A stretch of 64,000 nucleotides of DNA from Larix kaempferi (GCA_027924585.1 BSBM01000361.1:65501501-65565500); one strand, 5' to 3'; numbered from the stretch's first letter, positions 9,711-20,788 are shown. A program made the numbers and translations. The notes: a model not told the origin generated them from the letters alone.

Positions 9711-10640
9711 TGTTAGTGATTTTACCTTATAGTAGGGGATAGATACTATAAAAATACAAGGGTGTAAGATGGACATACAAAGTTCTGCATACACATATTC
9801 TTAAGCAAATGAGTTAGATATTAGAAATACATGCACCTTATTCTGAATTTTGATCCTATCTTTCTCCTCCTTTGCTCCTCAATGTGCCAGCCTGCAAAAC
9901 AAGACCTAGACCTTCCGCAAACCAATTTGATTACATAAAAACAGATTGACATTTATAATGACATGAAACATCAATTAATAATCAAATTTACAACATATAA
10001 GACAAATTATGTTGGGAAAGGAAGAATTCCCACTCTTATTAATCAATAAATGAAGCAAGTACAAATTATACTTGACTTTTGTATGAGGCACCTTCGTAAC
10101 CAAGACCTGGGCTCCTGCTCCTCTCTCTTGACTTAGAATTTCTTCAGCATAACAATATCTCTTCAATTGGTGGTCCCTTTCTCATGCCTTCCCCTTGTAT
10201 TTATAGCAAGGTAGGGAGGATTGGTTCGAAAGGTAGTTGAATTGAGAAGTTAGGGAAGTTAGAGTACCTGACTCAACTAATCCCAATTCGTGTTTTTAAT
10301 ATATGTTTTCAAGTTTCCTTAAGAATTCCATAACTATTGGACATAACAACTTGCGAGTGACTCGCAACATGTGGGCTTGGCAACTCATGAGTGCAGCTTT
10401 TAATTGATACCCGCGGGTTGTTAGTATGGATACCCATGAGTGACTCGCAACATGTCAATTATAGGAGTCGCGGCTTTATGGTGAAATAAGTAAAAAAAAA
10501 TAAGTTTTTAAGCTGAACGAGTAAGGATTCAGCTCCAAATCATCCAAGGTCAATTAAGCTCTTCCTTCCATAGTGTCCTTTTGTGTGATCGACAAGGCGA
10601 TGTGATCACGGATGGAGAAGTGCTAATTTGACCGATAACA
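9711..10640 (-). repeat. 5' LTR of element A (930 bp)
   Basis: Bounded by TGTTAG at 9711 and GATAACA at 10640, with the PBS just inside. The minus-strand promoter has TATAAATA at 10205-10198. Its right 542 bases match 1-557 closely, with a few percent substitutions plus the AAAT insertion in the left copy. Confidence 0.95.
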
Positions 10641-10784
10641 CCATGGATTGGGAGCATGTGTTGGATCTGGATCTGAATCTAAATCTCCATGAACTTTATT
10701 CTCAACATCAAGATCTTGATCCTCATCTTCATTAGAAGAGGTATCACTCTGATCTTCATCAGATTCTGATGGGGTAGGAAGAGA

Positions 10785-11150
10785 TTATGGAAAAAAATAT
10801 GAGAATTCATATGCCTTGGAGGCATGGTTTGGAAACCCTTTTGCTATAATATTCCTAGTGGAGATCTCTACAATCTCAAATGTGTCAGGACCAAAGACCC
10901 CTTTCTTTGGTGAACCTGTGTGAGTCATTTGATATATAGACAACAAATTTTTCAACAAAGAAGGAACAAATAGAACATTCTTGAACTTTCCATGATACAT
11001 ATGTACTGTGCCCTTCCCTTCAATAGATATCTGAGATTTGTCTCCCATGTGAATAATCAGACCATCTTTGAGATCCAAAGAATAAAATGATTCTGTGGAG
11101 GAAAACATGTGGTTGGACGCTCCTGAATCTATGAAGGGAGCTTGTGATTT
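10785..11150 (-). pseudogene. Copia protease-like segment, element I
   Basis: Contains D-S-G-A-S-N-H-M near 11132-11106, the copia aspartic protease active site, followed by I-H-M-G-D-K-S, G-K-F-K-N-V-L-F-V-P-S-L, L-L-S-I-Y-Q-M-T and S-K-A-Y-E-F, then an acidic stretch (10641-10784). J has the same order but D-F-G-A-S in the active site. In J this segment is followed by the element's end and not by integrase, so I probably belonged to the same gag-protease-only family. A stop precedes the protease frame in this copy. Confidence 0.78.
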
Positions 11151-12071
11151 TTAAAATCCATCCTTCAGTGCATGGCAACTCTCATGACCATCCGACTCAC
11201 TTCCAGAATCAGTCGCGCTTGCACCTTTTGGGAGGGAAATGTTGTGTTGTTCAAGAATCTTGGTCATCTTAGCTATCTTATTTTGCATGCAAGATCTCTC
11301 TGGGTGGTTTCCTTTATTGCAATAGGAACACTTGGATTTCTCCAATCCCTTCTATTTGTCCTTCTTAGAGTTGGAGGTTCCTTCTGAAGGAATTGACTTG
11401 GCATTTTGTTTGGGTACAGATTGCCTCTTATCCTTTCCTTTGTGCTTCCCCTTACCATTCTCACTTTTTTCTTCTCCAGCCATAAGAGCTTGATCTTTGG
11501 AGGCATGCAAGGTGCCCATCTATATAAGCTTATCTTGTTCTTCTATGATAGATTCAATGAAAACATCGAAGGAGGGCATATTCCAACCAGTGATTGACAT
11601 TCACCCAGAATGGAAGGTAGAGAAAAATATAGAGAGATCGGGATCTATCTTGCTCAGAATGGATAGCACCAGCTGCTCATCCTTCATCTCAATGCCACAC
11701 TACTTGCATTGCATAACCCGAGATTTGAATTTTGAAAAGAACTATTGAATGGTCTAAAAAACTCTCAGTTGTAGAGCAATCAACTCATTTTCCATAATAT
11801 GGCCTCTTAGCTCATCTTGTTTTCTGAAGAGGGTCTCTAACTTCAACCATAACTCTCTTGGAGTGTTCAATCCTTTGATGTGGAAGAGTAGATATCTGTA
11901 AATATGAATACACATGAAACCAAATGCTTCATCCAATCTATTCAGATACTTGGTTTTCTCCACAGCTGATGTTGGTGCAGGATCCTTCCCCATTGTCACC
12001 ATGTATAGTGATTTGTTATGCAATACCATATGCATATCATCCCTCCAATCAAGATAATTGAAGGGTGCCAA
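11151..12071 (-). pseudogene. Copia gag, element I
   Basis: N-terminal part 12071-11754 starts M-A-P-F-N-Y-L-D-W-R-D-D-M, the usual copia gag start, and includes L-D-E-A-F-G-F and P-R-E-L-W-L-K-L-E. After stops and frameshifts the C-terminal part has the zinc knuckle C-S-Y-C-N-K-G-N-H-P-E-R-S-C. Element J's gag matches throughout (F-N-Y-F-E-W-K-G-E-M; K-E-L-W-T-K-L-E; C-S-S-C-K-R-G-N-H). Gag binds RNA and forms particles. At least two disruptions between 11754 and 11350 make it non-functional. Confidence 0.85.
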
Positions 12072-12124
12072 GATCCTGGGAGAGAGAGGAGAGTTTTAAT
12101 TGTCCATTACAACCGCTGGAGCAA

Positions 12125-12280
12125 ATACAAGGTGAAACTGCTGCGACTACAGAAAAAACTGTTGCAAGTGCAAAAAACTTATGCAACTACATAAAACTGC
12201 TATAACTGCTGCAACTGCAGAAAAATGTTGTAACTGCTGCAACTGCAGAAAAATGTTGTAACTGCTGCAACTGTTGTTGC
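12125..12280. repeat. 28-bp tandem repeat in the leader of element I
   Basis: TAACTGCTGCAACTGCAG recurs at 12203, 12231 and 12259, exactly 28 bp apart, with more degenerate copies to the left. It lies just upstream of the copia gag start. J has no such array at the same place. Confidence 0.85.
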
Positions 12281-12506
12281 ACTCAAAAAAATGAATAACC
12301 TACAAAAAAATATCAATAATGGAGGTAGACTACTACTGAGCACTTCTTTAGGACAGTAGGCACTTTTATCTGGATCCTTCACACCTGGCTAGACCTCATT
12401 GGATTTCTCCAATGAATTCAATGCAATGGCACCAAGATTTGTTGTGGAAATCCAGAGGCTTCTCATGCACTACCGAAAGCAGCTACTCAACCTATTCAAT
12501 CAAATG
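12281..12506 (-). other. Leader of copia element I
   Basis: Non-coding sequence between the PBS and the 28-bp repeat; no supportable gene on either strand. Confidence 0.5.
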
Positions 12507-12518
12507 GATCTGATACCA
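12507..12518 (-). other. Primer binding site of copia I
   Basis: Minus strand TGGTATCAGATC directly abuts the LTR end TTTCACA. It corresponds to the initiator-Met tRNA PBS TGGTATCAGAGC with a substitution near the end. Confidence 0.85.
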
Positions 12519-13165
12519 TGTGAAATTCTATGTCACAACATATCTGAAGATCCGAGGATACCTCACAAAGAAAGAATGAGCATAAAATTTGAAGAAGAGT
12601 GAAAACTACAGTAAAAAGGAGCAGAAGAATAATAATGCAACAAAAATCAGATAGGAGCAGAATAATGTCACATGTTCCAATTATCAATATAATAAACAAT
12701 GGTGTTACAATGGAAAGAATTCGAATCATGCAGGAGAATTTGAACCTCAGTTGGTCTAGCATAAGGATTATCACCACTAAAGTGCTCCGAAAGACTCAAA
12801 GTCAACTGAACTGAACCTAAACTCAGCTAACTAAAGTCACAATCAGTTAAATGACTAAGGAGGGTGCAATATTGAGTCTTTCATGCATGCCAGTCAGAAA
12901 AGGGTGCATGAGGCCACAATCAATGGCATCCGAAGCTCTAACCCCCCATAAGAGTCATATAACTCAGGTGTACTACACTGGAACACTCAGTAGGTTCCTA
13001 TAAAATAGGGAATTGATTGAAGTGGTCCTAAAATGATGCATCCATGGCTCAGAATTTGGTAGATGGATGGTGGATGACATCTACACACCACTAGGGGGAA
13101 AATGACATCATCAACAACATGGGAAAATAGGTAGGACAAGTATGGAGTATTGAAATATCCTAACA
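12519..13165 (-). repeat. 5' LTR of copia I (647 bp)
   Basis: On the minus strand it begins TGTTAGGATATT at 13165 and ends TTTCACA at 12519, the same termini as the 780-bp LTRs of copia J. The next bases, TGTGA (13166-13170), are already element B and are the expected TSD; the other copy lies outside the window. Confidence 0.87.
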
Positions 13166-13640
13166 TGTGATTCCTCTCAGTCCTGCTGAAGCCACTTATG
13201 AGGCCATCCAATCAACACCCGATTTACCAGATGTCCACTCTATAGTGGCATCCAACCCAAGTTCTCTTCCACTACAATGGAACTCATCCTTATCATCATC
13301 TGATCCTCTAATCCAAAATGTCCATCCTGATGAATCAATTATGGATATTATGACCTTGGATGATCCCCCATAGGAAGACCTTCATCATAGATCATCCTTC
13401 CTTCCGTCTCTTGACACGGTAGAGAACACAATTCATACTATTGTTTCACCGGATGTATTTTTCCATCCTCAATATCCTAATCTTACATAGGATATGGTAA
13501 CCGAGAGCAATTTGGAAAACATCATGCCTACCATCATTGTAGACATCTCAGTAAAACCAGGCATCATGAAAAATATTCACATAGGCCAAACTTGTTCTTT
13601 GGATGAACTCAAAACTTTTACGGCCTTGTTTAAATAGTTT
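13166..13640 (+). pseudogene. Protease-RT linker, element B
   Basis: Starts I-P-L-S-P-A-E-A-T-Y-E, identical in type to element C at 49008. It continues through D-E-S-I-M-D-I-M and I-V-S-P-D-V-F, each also in C, up to I-V-D-I-S-V-K-P-G-I-M. In-frame stops occur near 13373 and 13488. There is no catalytic function; in Tat polyproteins this region connects protease to RT. Confidence 0.8.
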
Positions 13641-14420
13641 TGCGATGTATTTTCATGGAATTACGAGGAAATTCCTGGGATAGATCCTGCTATTATTATG
13701 CATGAGATCCAAACATATCTCGGCGCTAAACTTGTACGGAAAAAACTCCGTCCAATGCACCCTAGGAGGAATATGGCTATTAAAACAAAGATAGAAAATT
13801 TGTTGAAATCTGGGTTCATTTATCATGTTCCCTTAACATATTAGTTCTCCAATTTCGTCTTGGTTGCCAAGAAACGGGGAACCATTAGAGTTTTTGTTGA
13901 TTACAGGGATCTGAATAAGGATTGTCCCAAGGACAATTACCCTACCCCTTTTATCGACCAGATCATTGAAAACTGTGTCGGGCGTGTCATATTTTCCTTT
14001 GTGGATGGTGTCCACCCAACCAACCAACATAAAATTGCTTTCATTTGGCCATGGGGTACATTCGCATATCACAAAATCCCCTTTGGTCTTAAAAATGTTG
14101 GTACCACATTCCAACGGGCCATGTGGTATTCCTTCCACGATGTAATGAATTTTGTGGAATCTTATCTCGACGATCTTCCTGCTCTTTCACATCGTCGTGA
14201 CTTCCACATCGATCATATGATGGTTGTATTCCTCAAATGTCGACGGTACAATATCCATTTAAATACTCATAAGTGAAAATTTTGTGTAGAGTTCGGATGC
14301 CTCCTTGGCTTCATCATTTCCAAATATGGGATCTGCATTGATCACCTCAAGGTGGAGGCCATCATTTCCCTACCACCACCCACAGATATTACGAAACTTC
14401 AAATTTTGTAGGGGAATGAA
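13641..14420 (+). pseudogene. Reverse transcriptase, element B
   Basis: RT blocks in order: F-C-D-V-F-S-W, I-R-V-F-V-D-Y-R-D-L-N (about 13885), F-S-F-V-D-G, P-F-G-L-K-N, and the catalytic Y-L-D-D-L-P near 14163. Compared with element C, eight residues (F-P-G-Y-N-H-I-W) after V-D-G are missing in frame. Stops occur at 13634 and 13842, and after N-T-H-K at 14276. The enzyme copies element RNA to cDNA. The Y-L-D-D site is intact here, unlike in C, but the stops and deletion preclude function. Confidence 0.9.
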
Positions 14421-14990
14421 AACTACTTGCATCGTTTTGTGTGTAATTTTGCCGAGAAAACACAGGGATACATGTGGTTGTTAAAGAAGGACATACCGTA
14501 TACTTGGGATGACTATGCACAAAAGGCCTTTGACAATATCAAACATGATATTACTCATGCGCCCATGTTACAACCACCAAATTACACCAAGGATAACATC
14601 TTTTATATTGTTGCCTCTACTTCAACTATTGCTATGCTTTTAGTACAAGAAGATAGTAAGCGCAGGAAAATTTGATCTACTACCTTAGTAAGGGTCTCAT
14701 TGACTCTGAAACTCGTTATTCGCATGTCAATAAGTTCACTCTAGAAGCAGTCATTGCTATTCAGAAGTTCCATCACTATATCCTACTCCGCACTACTACC
14801 ATTATTGCTGACTCTAAACCTATGTACTACGTTCTTATGCATCATGTATTAGGGGGCAAGTATTCACGCTGGATAGTGATTCTCCAAGAATTCAATCTTC
14901 AGTTTGAGAAGTCTGAATCCAAAAAGTCTTTGGTATTTGCAGATCTCATTTGTGATCTTCCCTGTACTGATCAAGAATCTGATCCCATTG
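14421..14990 (+). pseudogene. Pol RNase H domain, element B
   Basis: Encodes F-A-E-K-T-Q-G-Y, A-P-M-L-Q-P-P-N-Y, then a frameshift near 14672 into Y-Y-L-S-K-G-L, S-E-T-R-Y-S-H-V (catalytic E region) and I-I-A-D-S-K-P-M. The first catalytic aspartate (I-D-S-S in element C) is replaced by V-A-S here. RNase H degrades RNA in the RNA-DNA hybrid. The second frame runs on without stops into integrase to 15643. Confidence 0.85.
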
Positions 14991-16282
14991 ACTCTCTCCC
15001 CGATGAGTCCTTGTTTCTGATTAGTACTTTTGACCCTTGGTATGGAGATATCACATTTTATATCCAAACCCAAAGCTTCGGTCCCCACCTATCCAATGAC
15101 GAACGCCATCGTATCCATCACCAAGCCAAATATTACCTAATCATTGGTGATACACTATACCGTCGTGGAATTGATTCCACTCTACGACATTTTTTAACTC
15201 ATGAGTATGTCGAGCATGTCCTAAATGATTGCCACTTGGGGGCATGTGGTGGTCATATTTCTGGGATGGCTAAAGCCCATAAAATCTTATGCACTGGATA
15301 CTACTGGCCATCCATTTTCAAATATTTTATGGAGGCGGTCAAGAAGTTATCTCCTTGCCATGTTTTTCATTATAAAAAGCGCTCACACCCAGCCCCACTT
15401 CATCTAGTTATCATCGTTGGTCCCTTTGCAAAATGGTGCATCGATTTCATACACTATAAGCCTACCTCGGTCGGGGGGCATGGTTATTTCATTGTCGCAG
15501 TTGACTACTTTACCAAATGGGTCGAGGCTATTCCTAGATACAAGGAATACGACAATACTGTCGCACTCTTTATTTTTAATCATAATATTGCAAGATTTAG
15601 ATTCCCTCAAGCCATCGTCATCAATCACATATCACATTTCTAAAACAAGATGGTGGATGAACTAAGCGCCAAGTTGGGTTTTTGGCATGAAAAATCAACC
15701 CCCTACTACCCTCAATCAAATGGACAAGTAGAGGCCATTAACAAGGTCTTGAAAACCATGATTCGTCGCATGGTGGGTACACACAAGTCAAATTAGCATG
15801 TGATTCTTTTTTCATCCCTTTCGACATATAGGAATTCCATCAAAACTACCACTGGTTTCACACCCTTCCAGTTGGTGTATGTACTAGAGGCAGTATTTCA
15901 TATTGAGTGTGAGATTTTGTCTCTAAAACTAGTTGTTGAACTTTTACTGAACATGACTGTTGAGAAAGAATGATTCTTATACTTGGAAAAACTCGACGAA
16001 ACCCACTTTGATGTAGCTCTAGCTAACGAAGCACATAAGAAACGCATCAAGCCCCAGTATGATAAATTATTAAAACCTTGTATCTTCAACGAGGGTGATT
16101 TGGTCCTTACTTACAACCAAAAAAATGATAAGCTGGGGGCAGAAAAACTTGAGTCCATGTGCCATGGTCCATATGTAGTAAAATGTGTTTTGGAAAAGGG
16201 AGCCTACGAATTAGTTGATTATGACGGAATATCCCTAGGGGAGCCTGACAATAGGTTCTACCTAAATCGGTACTATGATTAA
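14991..16282 (+). pseudogene. Integrase, element B
   Basis: Zinc-binding N-terminus: H-L-G-A-C-G-G-H and S-P-C-H-V-F, with the first Cys of the CxxC pair replaced. Core: W-C-I-D-F-I holds the first D; V-I-N-H-I-S-H-F has N where the second catalytic D should be (element C: I-I-D-H-G-S-H-F); S-N-G-Q-V-E-A-I-N-K holds the E. C-terminus: G-P-Y-V-V-K and G-A-Y-E-L-V-D-Y-D-G, a GPY/F-like module. Stops follow at 15641, 15796 and 15972 or nearby. Integrase inserts cDNA into the genome; this copy is inactive. Confidence 0.9.
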
Positions 16283-16411
16283 GTTATTTTGCATTAGTAC
16301 TTTGTCTATATTGTACTTGACGTGTGTTTATGTTTGGTGTGACACTTTCTTTTAGTGTGTTAGGATCTTGTCTTGATTTGTGCTTATACCATTTTCTTCT
16401 TGGATGTGCAG

Positions 16412-16825
16412 ATGACAAATTGATATGGATTCGGAGACGGTGCTATCCAGCACACCCGTTGCCTTGCTTCGGCGGCATGGGTACTCTATTCCCTTGCCAA
16501 TGAATTGATAATCTCAGGAGGAACTTGCCTAGGTTTTGCAACCAATAATGTCTTCGAGTATCACGCGATGATTGGATTATTGACTAGAAAATTTTCCCTT
16601 TCTGTGGACCACGTCGTTATCTATCTTGATTCACAGTTAGTGGTCTCCCATTTGAACTATGTCTATGCTGTCTGTGACCCCATATTACTCTGCCCATTTC
16701 GGCGGGTATGTCTCTTGGAAAGGTCTTTCGAGTCCATTCAATACCTACATATTCCAAGAAGTATGAACGCGATTGTCAATTCCTTAGCTAATTTTGTATT
16801 AGATTGGTATATTTCACATTCATAA
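16412..16825 (+). pseudogene. Archaeal-type RNase H (aRH), element B
   Basis: Reads Y-G-F-G-D-G-A, S-G-G-T-C-L-G-F, T-N-N-V-F-E-Y, V-I-Y-L-D-S-Q-L-V-V and H-I-P-R-S-M-N, the most complete aRH in the window. One TGA lies three codons after the ATG, and otherwise the frame is open to 16825. It is separated from integrase by a stop and 129 bp ending in GGATGTGCAG, a splice-acceptor-like sequence. The domain marks the Tat lineage and probably acts as a second RNase H during reverse transcription. Confidence 0.82.
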
Positions 16826-17083
16826 ACATTTCATCAAAGATGCATAAATAAAAAAAACATTTAAATTACCCATATTGTATAAAGAAAACATGCATAAGAT
16901 CTGAAAATCCATCATAGAGACACATGTATAAAACTACTAGATAATGTCATATATATATCATGTCTGGAAAAATGTTATACAAAAGTGGTACTGATACAAA
17001 AATATGAATCTCATAAGATTTGAGTAGATCATATCTACAAAATCTGAATCCTATGGATTTCAGTACATCATCATACATACAGC
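16826..17083. other. Spacer between aRH and antisense gene, element B
   Basis: AT-rich spacer in which the two convergent transcription units would end. No gene is seen. Element C has a deletion joining the start of aRH to sequence equivalent to 16985. Confidence 0.6.
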
Positions 17084-18720
17084 CTATCCCTGAGTATTAT
17101 CATGATAACATATAATTTCCCTAGCCACTCGACGAAGTAGCCGACCAAATCGTCTAGAGAATCCAACTGTCCTGTGCTGGTAGTGACGTGGAAGATCATC
17201 GATAATGATATCTGGTACATTGACAGTCAACCTCTGGAGGTTCTCCTCCAGCTCATCTAGTTCCTCCACAGCCTCCTGATGGACTGCTGCCGTCTCTCGA
17301 TCAACTCCTCTCCTCTCGATCAGAGAGGAACTTGCCAGTCAGGATGGATCAATCTCTACATGAACCAAATATGGCATATTAGTACTACAAAAAAATAATA
17401 AAAAATGCAAAATACATAAAAAAGAGTATCTTTCTTACTGGTGTCTCCCCATTGCTCTCCTTCTAGAAGAGCTAGATCAAAATCCCCTCTGGAATCAGTA
17501 CCTGCATAAGCATAGTCCTCAACCATGAGGAGCTGCCCGCGTAGCCACCTAAAGAAGGTTGTCTCGTATGTGATCATAGGCCCATCGCCTCCATGGCGTG
17601 CCATCACCTCATACCACCTCACCATATGCGGATCTTGTGGATCCATATCATAAAGATCAACCTATAGACGAAGCAGTGGAACCCTTTCCAAGAAGAAGGA
17701 TACCATGATGGAGCCATACCTAAATTGTTTCAACTCACCGCTATGGAATTTGGTTAGTTGATATTTAAAACTCATGAGGAGCCCCTCACACTAGTTTAAA
17801 AGAGTCGGCACCATGCACTCAATGGCGTATAACATATGGGCCTTAGTGTCCTGATGAGTAGCCCTACTGCCCGCCACCCACCCGATAGTAAAAAGAACAA
17901 ACATTAGAGGTCGGTCCCGTACATTTTTTATGGGAATTTTCCAACCTAACATTTGTGTTCCCGGTGTACAAAATTGTGCAATGAGACTTTCAGCATACTG
18001 GTCACTACCCCGAGGTATGGATAATGATACAAAAACCCCACGTCTCAACAATCCCGTCAAAAAATAGATGTCCTCCACATCCAAAGTAAGGATGTGAGAA
18101 CTTACCCTAAAGAACTATTGATATGGGTCCCATAATCGGATCAAGTAGTCAAGTAACTGCACTTGCAACCTCATCCCTTGGACTTGAATTTTTTTTGGCA
18201 ATCCACACCCTCTCAAAGCATTTACGGAGTGTGGGTCATTTGTCGCTTGTGCATCTTTGATTTCGTGTTCACGCTCCTTCCATTGGACCATTTTGGTGGC
18301 CAAGATATGCATAAACATCATTAAGATAAATATTAGACTCTTTTCAATGCTTTGGAGTTTGTCTTTTGGGCCCCATTATTAATTTTGGAAGTCACAATGC
18401 ACCGATGCACCCCGCATGTGCATACAGTGCGCCGACAATGCGCTTTTACCATGGGAGATGTGCATCAGATCCCTAACAACGAAGTTCCCGAAAGGGGAAA
18501 GCACATCACCTAGGGCGTGCAAATTCCCCTCCAAAATGAACCCAAAAAGTAAAAAATTTGCATTAAAACCAAAATTCAAACCATTGAAAAGGTAGAGGAT
18601 GAGATTTAGGATTACCTGCAACTGACGGGATGTTGATAGGATGACCCAGGCTTCTGCAGTCGTCGTCAAAAGATCGAGCTGCAAAGAGGTTTTTTCACTA
18701 TTCCAACTTGGTAAAAAATG
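17084..18720 (-). pseudogene. Spliced antisense accessory gene, element B copy
   Basis: Runs against the element. Exon 1 is about 18720-18616, intron 1 18615-18529 (87 bp, GT-AG), exon 2 18528-17439, intron 2 17438-17356 (83 bp, GT-AG, phase 1), exon 3 17355-17084. Exon 2 encodes W-K-E-R-E-H-E, V-N-A-L-R-G-C-G, D-V-E-D-I-Y-F-L-T-G, C-T-P-G-T, Y-A-I-E-C-M-V-P, F-F-L-E-R-V-P and Y-A-Y-A-G, nearly all matched in element C and recognisable in A. Exon 3 encodes an R-rich end (G-R-L-L-R-R-V-A-R-E-I-I-C-Y). Stops after D-P-Y-Q, P-T-L-L-N and at the start of exon 3 break it. The function is unknown. Confidence 0.75.
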
Positions 18721-18748
18721 AAATGGTAAAGAATTTTACTATTCACCC

Positions 18749-18756
18749 CTTTTATA
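18749..18756 (-). promoter_or_regulatory. TATA box of antisense gene (element B copy)
   Basis: TATAAAAG on the minus strand, about 30 bp before the proposed exon 1 start, in a block from 18660 to 18780 that is nearly identical in element C (TATA at 54106-54099). TATAAA with a downstream transcript start is the normal plant core promoter arrangement. Confidence 0.6.
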
Positions 18757-19638
18757 TTAAAACATTTTAATTTTTCGTATTTTGTGGGTTTTTTACTATA
18801 TTTGACTTTATTTTTATGTTTTAAAACCTTGTAATGGACCCTAACTTGGTTCCTAGAGCTTGAAGATAGTGGAAACCGATGTTTTGACTATGTTGGTGAC
18901 CATCGTAGAATTTTTGTGCTTCTTATCAAGTATGAACATGTCTTTGAGCATTTTTATACCATTATCATGCTCGTTAAAATTACACATTAAAGGTATCGAG
19001 CCGAGTCTTTGTTCCTTCTCGTGCTCGTAAATACATGAGAATAAGTCACCGAGTTATATTTTATATCTTTCTCATGCTCGTAAAACTCCTACAAAAAAGG
19101 AACCCCCTTGGAGTCCTTCTTTAAGATCTTTTTAGACTCCCTAAATAGGAAAATATTGCCAAGCGAACTTGATTCTTTTATGCTTGTAAAAGTATTTGAA
19201 AGGTCGTTTTTCTGGTGATAGTTTACCCCTTTTTCGAAATAGTAGGACTATTCATGAAAAAGGAGCACTCTAGTTAATCATGACTAGAATAGTTCTCCCT
19301 CATATTGTTTATCCTTTTTCGGATGAGGAGACTAACTTTTACGAAAAAAGAACCATTTGGAGTTTTCTTTTGACCGTTTTAGACTCTCTAAATATGAAAC
19401 ATCATTGATTTTACCTTCTTTGGACTTGTTAAAATATGACAATTAAGGTCCCTTTCAGGGACGAACCCCTCCTATCTCAGGTTCATTAAACATGTGCGAT
19501 TGGACTCATCCGAAAGATGTACTATACAAAGCATATGTTACCCTCCTCAAGCTTGTTAATAAACAAAGAGTTACTCATCAATCATGATGGGGAATAATTG
19601 GAAGAGTTTTCATTTTCTTGTAATAATGGAAGTACTTT
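18757..19638 (+). other. Conserved non-coding 3' region, element B
   Basis: About 0.9 kb with no supportable gene, collinear with 54107-54970 of element C and, inverted, with about 1690-2450 of A. It contains several GCTCGTAAA-type repeats and T-rich stretches. It lies upstream of the antisense promoter and could act as its enhancer region. Confidence 0.7.
19634..19638. repeat. Target-site duplication of copia D, left
   Basis: ACTTT, repeated at 35145-35149 directly after the right LTR. Confidence 0.92.
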
Positions 19639-20214
19639 TGTTGATGTATATGTAACTTCGGAATGTATTTCATCTATGTATTTCATATATATTTATTGTA
19701 CCCTTATAAGAGATGTGTTATTCCTCTATAAGGAAGTGTCGTGTGTACTTGCCGATGGGTTATTAGATCACCATGTGTGGGGTTGGCCCTGAAATATATA
19801 TTACATTGTGGATGTACCTAGCTAGACAAGTTGGCCCCATAGTGTCACTGGGCAAACCGGTTAAGTATAAATATAGATCGGGAGATCTCTATTTGATCAC
19901 TTGGAAACTCATACTTCTCTCACTCAGAAAGTGGTGCACTAGTGAGGAGGAGTATCATCTGCTACTAGGAGAGTATCTCAGTGTATTTTGGTTGTACTTT
20001 GGTTGAGCCATTGCTCTCTCTATCTCTGAGGAAGTTGTGGGGTTTTTCACCTTAGGGTTTTCTCCACGGAAACTCTGTGTCTCTTGTCTCTCATGCTTTT
20101 GATTCTTATGATTCTTGTCATGCTTGTTATGATTGATATGCATTGATATACTGTACATGTTATTCTCTCAGTAAATATCCTAGAGTATTATGAATTAATG
20201 CTCAAAATTTAACA
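19639..20214 (+). repeat. 5' LTR of copia D (576 bp)
   Basis: Starts TGTTGATGTATATG and ends AATTTAACA, with a TATAAATA box at 19866-19873. The right LTR is 24 bp longer because of an insertion near 34648 and has TATAAGTA in place of the TATA box. Both retain the same termini. Confidence 0.95.
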
Positions 20215-20230
20215 TGGTATCAGAGCTAAC
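20215..20230 (+). other. Primer binding site of copia D
   Basis: TGGTATCAGAGCTAAC directly after the LTR; complementary to the 3' end of initiator Met tRNA for the first 12 bases. Confidence 0.92.
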
Positions 20231-20788
20231 CTGAGAAGAAGACATTGTGCAGTGACAGAAACTAGGGTTTCTTGTTTATTGGGTTTCTCTCCACATATTT
20301 TGGAAAAGCAGTATAGTAGATTGACTCTACTCATCAAGGAGAATCTATCTATCCAATCAAAATTCAATTCTGAGCATTTTCAGATTTGGCCCTAAAAATT
20401 AGGGTTTCCACAAAAATAGGAATTTCTTAAATCTGAAGACATAGCTGGAAGCTCCTTGCAAAAATCAAAGTTTAGAGCTTTGGATTGAGATTTTTGGCTG
20501 GGTAGATCTCCGGGAAACTCAAACCCTAATTTAGGGCTCTCCTGAGTGAATCCGGGAAGACAGAAAGGCAGTTTTGAAGGGTGTAGCTTTGCAGATCTCA
20601 ATTTCTGAATACATCAGGTTGATCAGCTCATCAAGGCGCATCTTTCTATCCTTTCAAAAAGTTGAAATTCACATTTTTAATTTTTAGAGTTTTTCTGACA
20701 AATCCTAATCCAGGACCAAATCCAGTTTTCAGCAAATCAAGTGGTAAGACCTAAATCTTTTCTATTTTCATTTGAAGTACTCTTTAAG
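20231..20788 (+). other. Leader of copia D
   Basis: Non-coding stretch between PBS and gag. No supportable gene is seen on either strand. Confidence 0.6.

Larger units (their letters stand above)
1..10640 (-). mobile_element. Tat-type Ty3/gypsy element A, internally deleted
   Basis: Minus-strand LTR retrotransposon, cut by the left window edge. Read on the minus strand it runs 5' LTR (10640-9711), PBS, leader, gag, protease, a short stump of the RT N-terminus, an archaeal-type RNase H (aRH) remnant, a gene on the opposite strand (2845-4437), a long non-coding 3' region, PPT and 3' LTR (557-1). RT, RNase H and integrase are missing between 5147 and 5057; siblings B and C have roughly 2.7 kb there. 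It is therefore non-autonomous. It lies inside copia element I: its right LTR end abuts copia gag-protease sequence at 10641. The left junction and TSD are outside the window. Confidence 0.93.
10641..13165 (-). mobile_element. Copia element I, minus strand, truncated by element A
   Basis: 5' portion of a Ty1/copia element: LTR 12519-13165, PBS, leader, gag and a protease-like segment, ending at the element A junction. It is the same family as copia J (56886-60486). Both share the LTR start TGTTAGGATATT, the gag block D-E-A-F-G-F, a CCHC knuckle and the string K-F-K-N-V-L-F-V-P-S-L. It is inserted in Tat element B: B's pol begins directly at 13166. Its left end lies beyond element A, outside the window. 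Confidence 0.88.
13166..19638 (+). mobile_element. Tat-type gypsy element B, part 1
   Basis: Plus-strand Tat element, entering after copia I and interrupted at 19638 by copia D; it resumes at 35145. This part has the protease-RT linker, RT, RNase H, integrase and aRH, then the antisense gene (18720-17084 minus) and the conserved non-coding 3' region. Its gag and protease lie left of the window, beyond elements I and A. It is collinear with element C from 49010 to 54970. The many stops and frameshifts make it a fossil. Confidence 0.9.

Noticed and set aside
14864-15628. Minus-strand frames opposite B integrase (and 50692-51471 opposite C)
   Set aside because: Complementary-strand shadows of conserved pol codons; the same shadows recur in both copies because pol is conserved.
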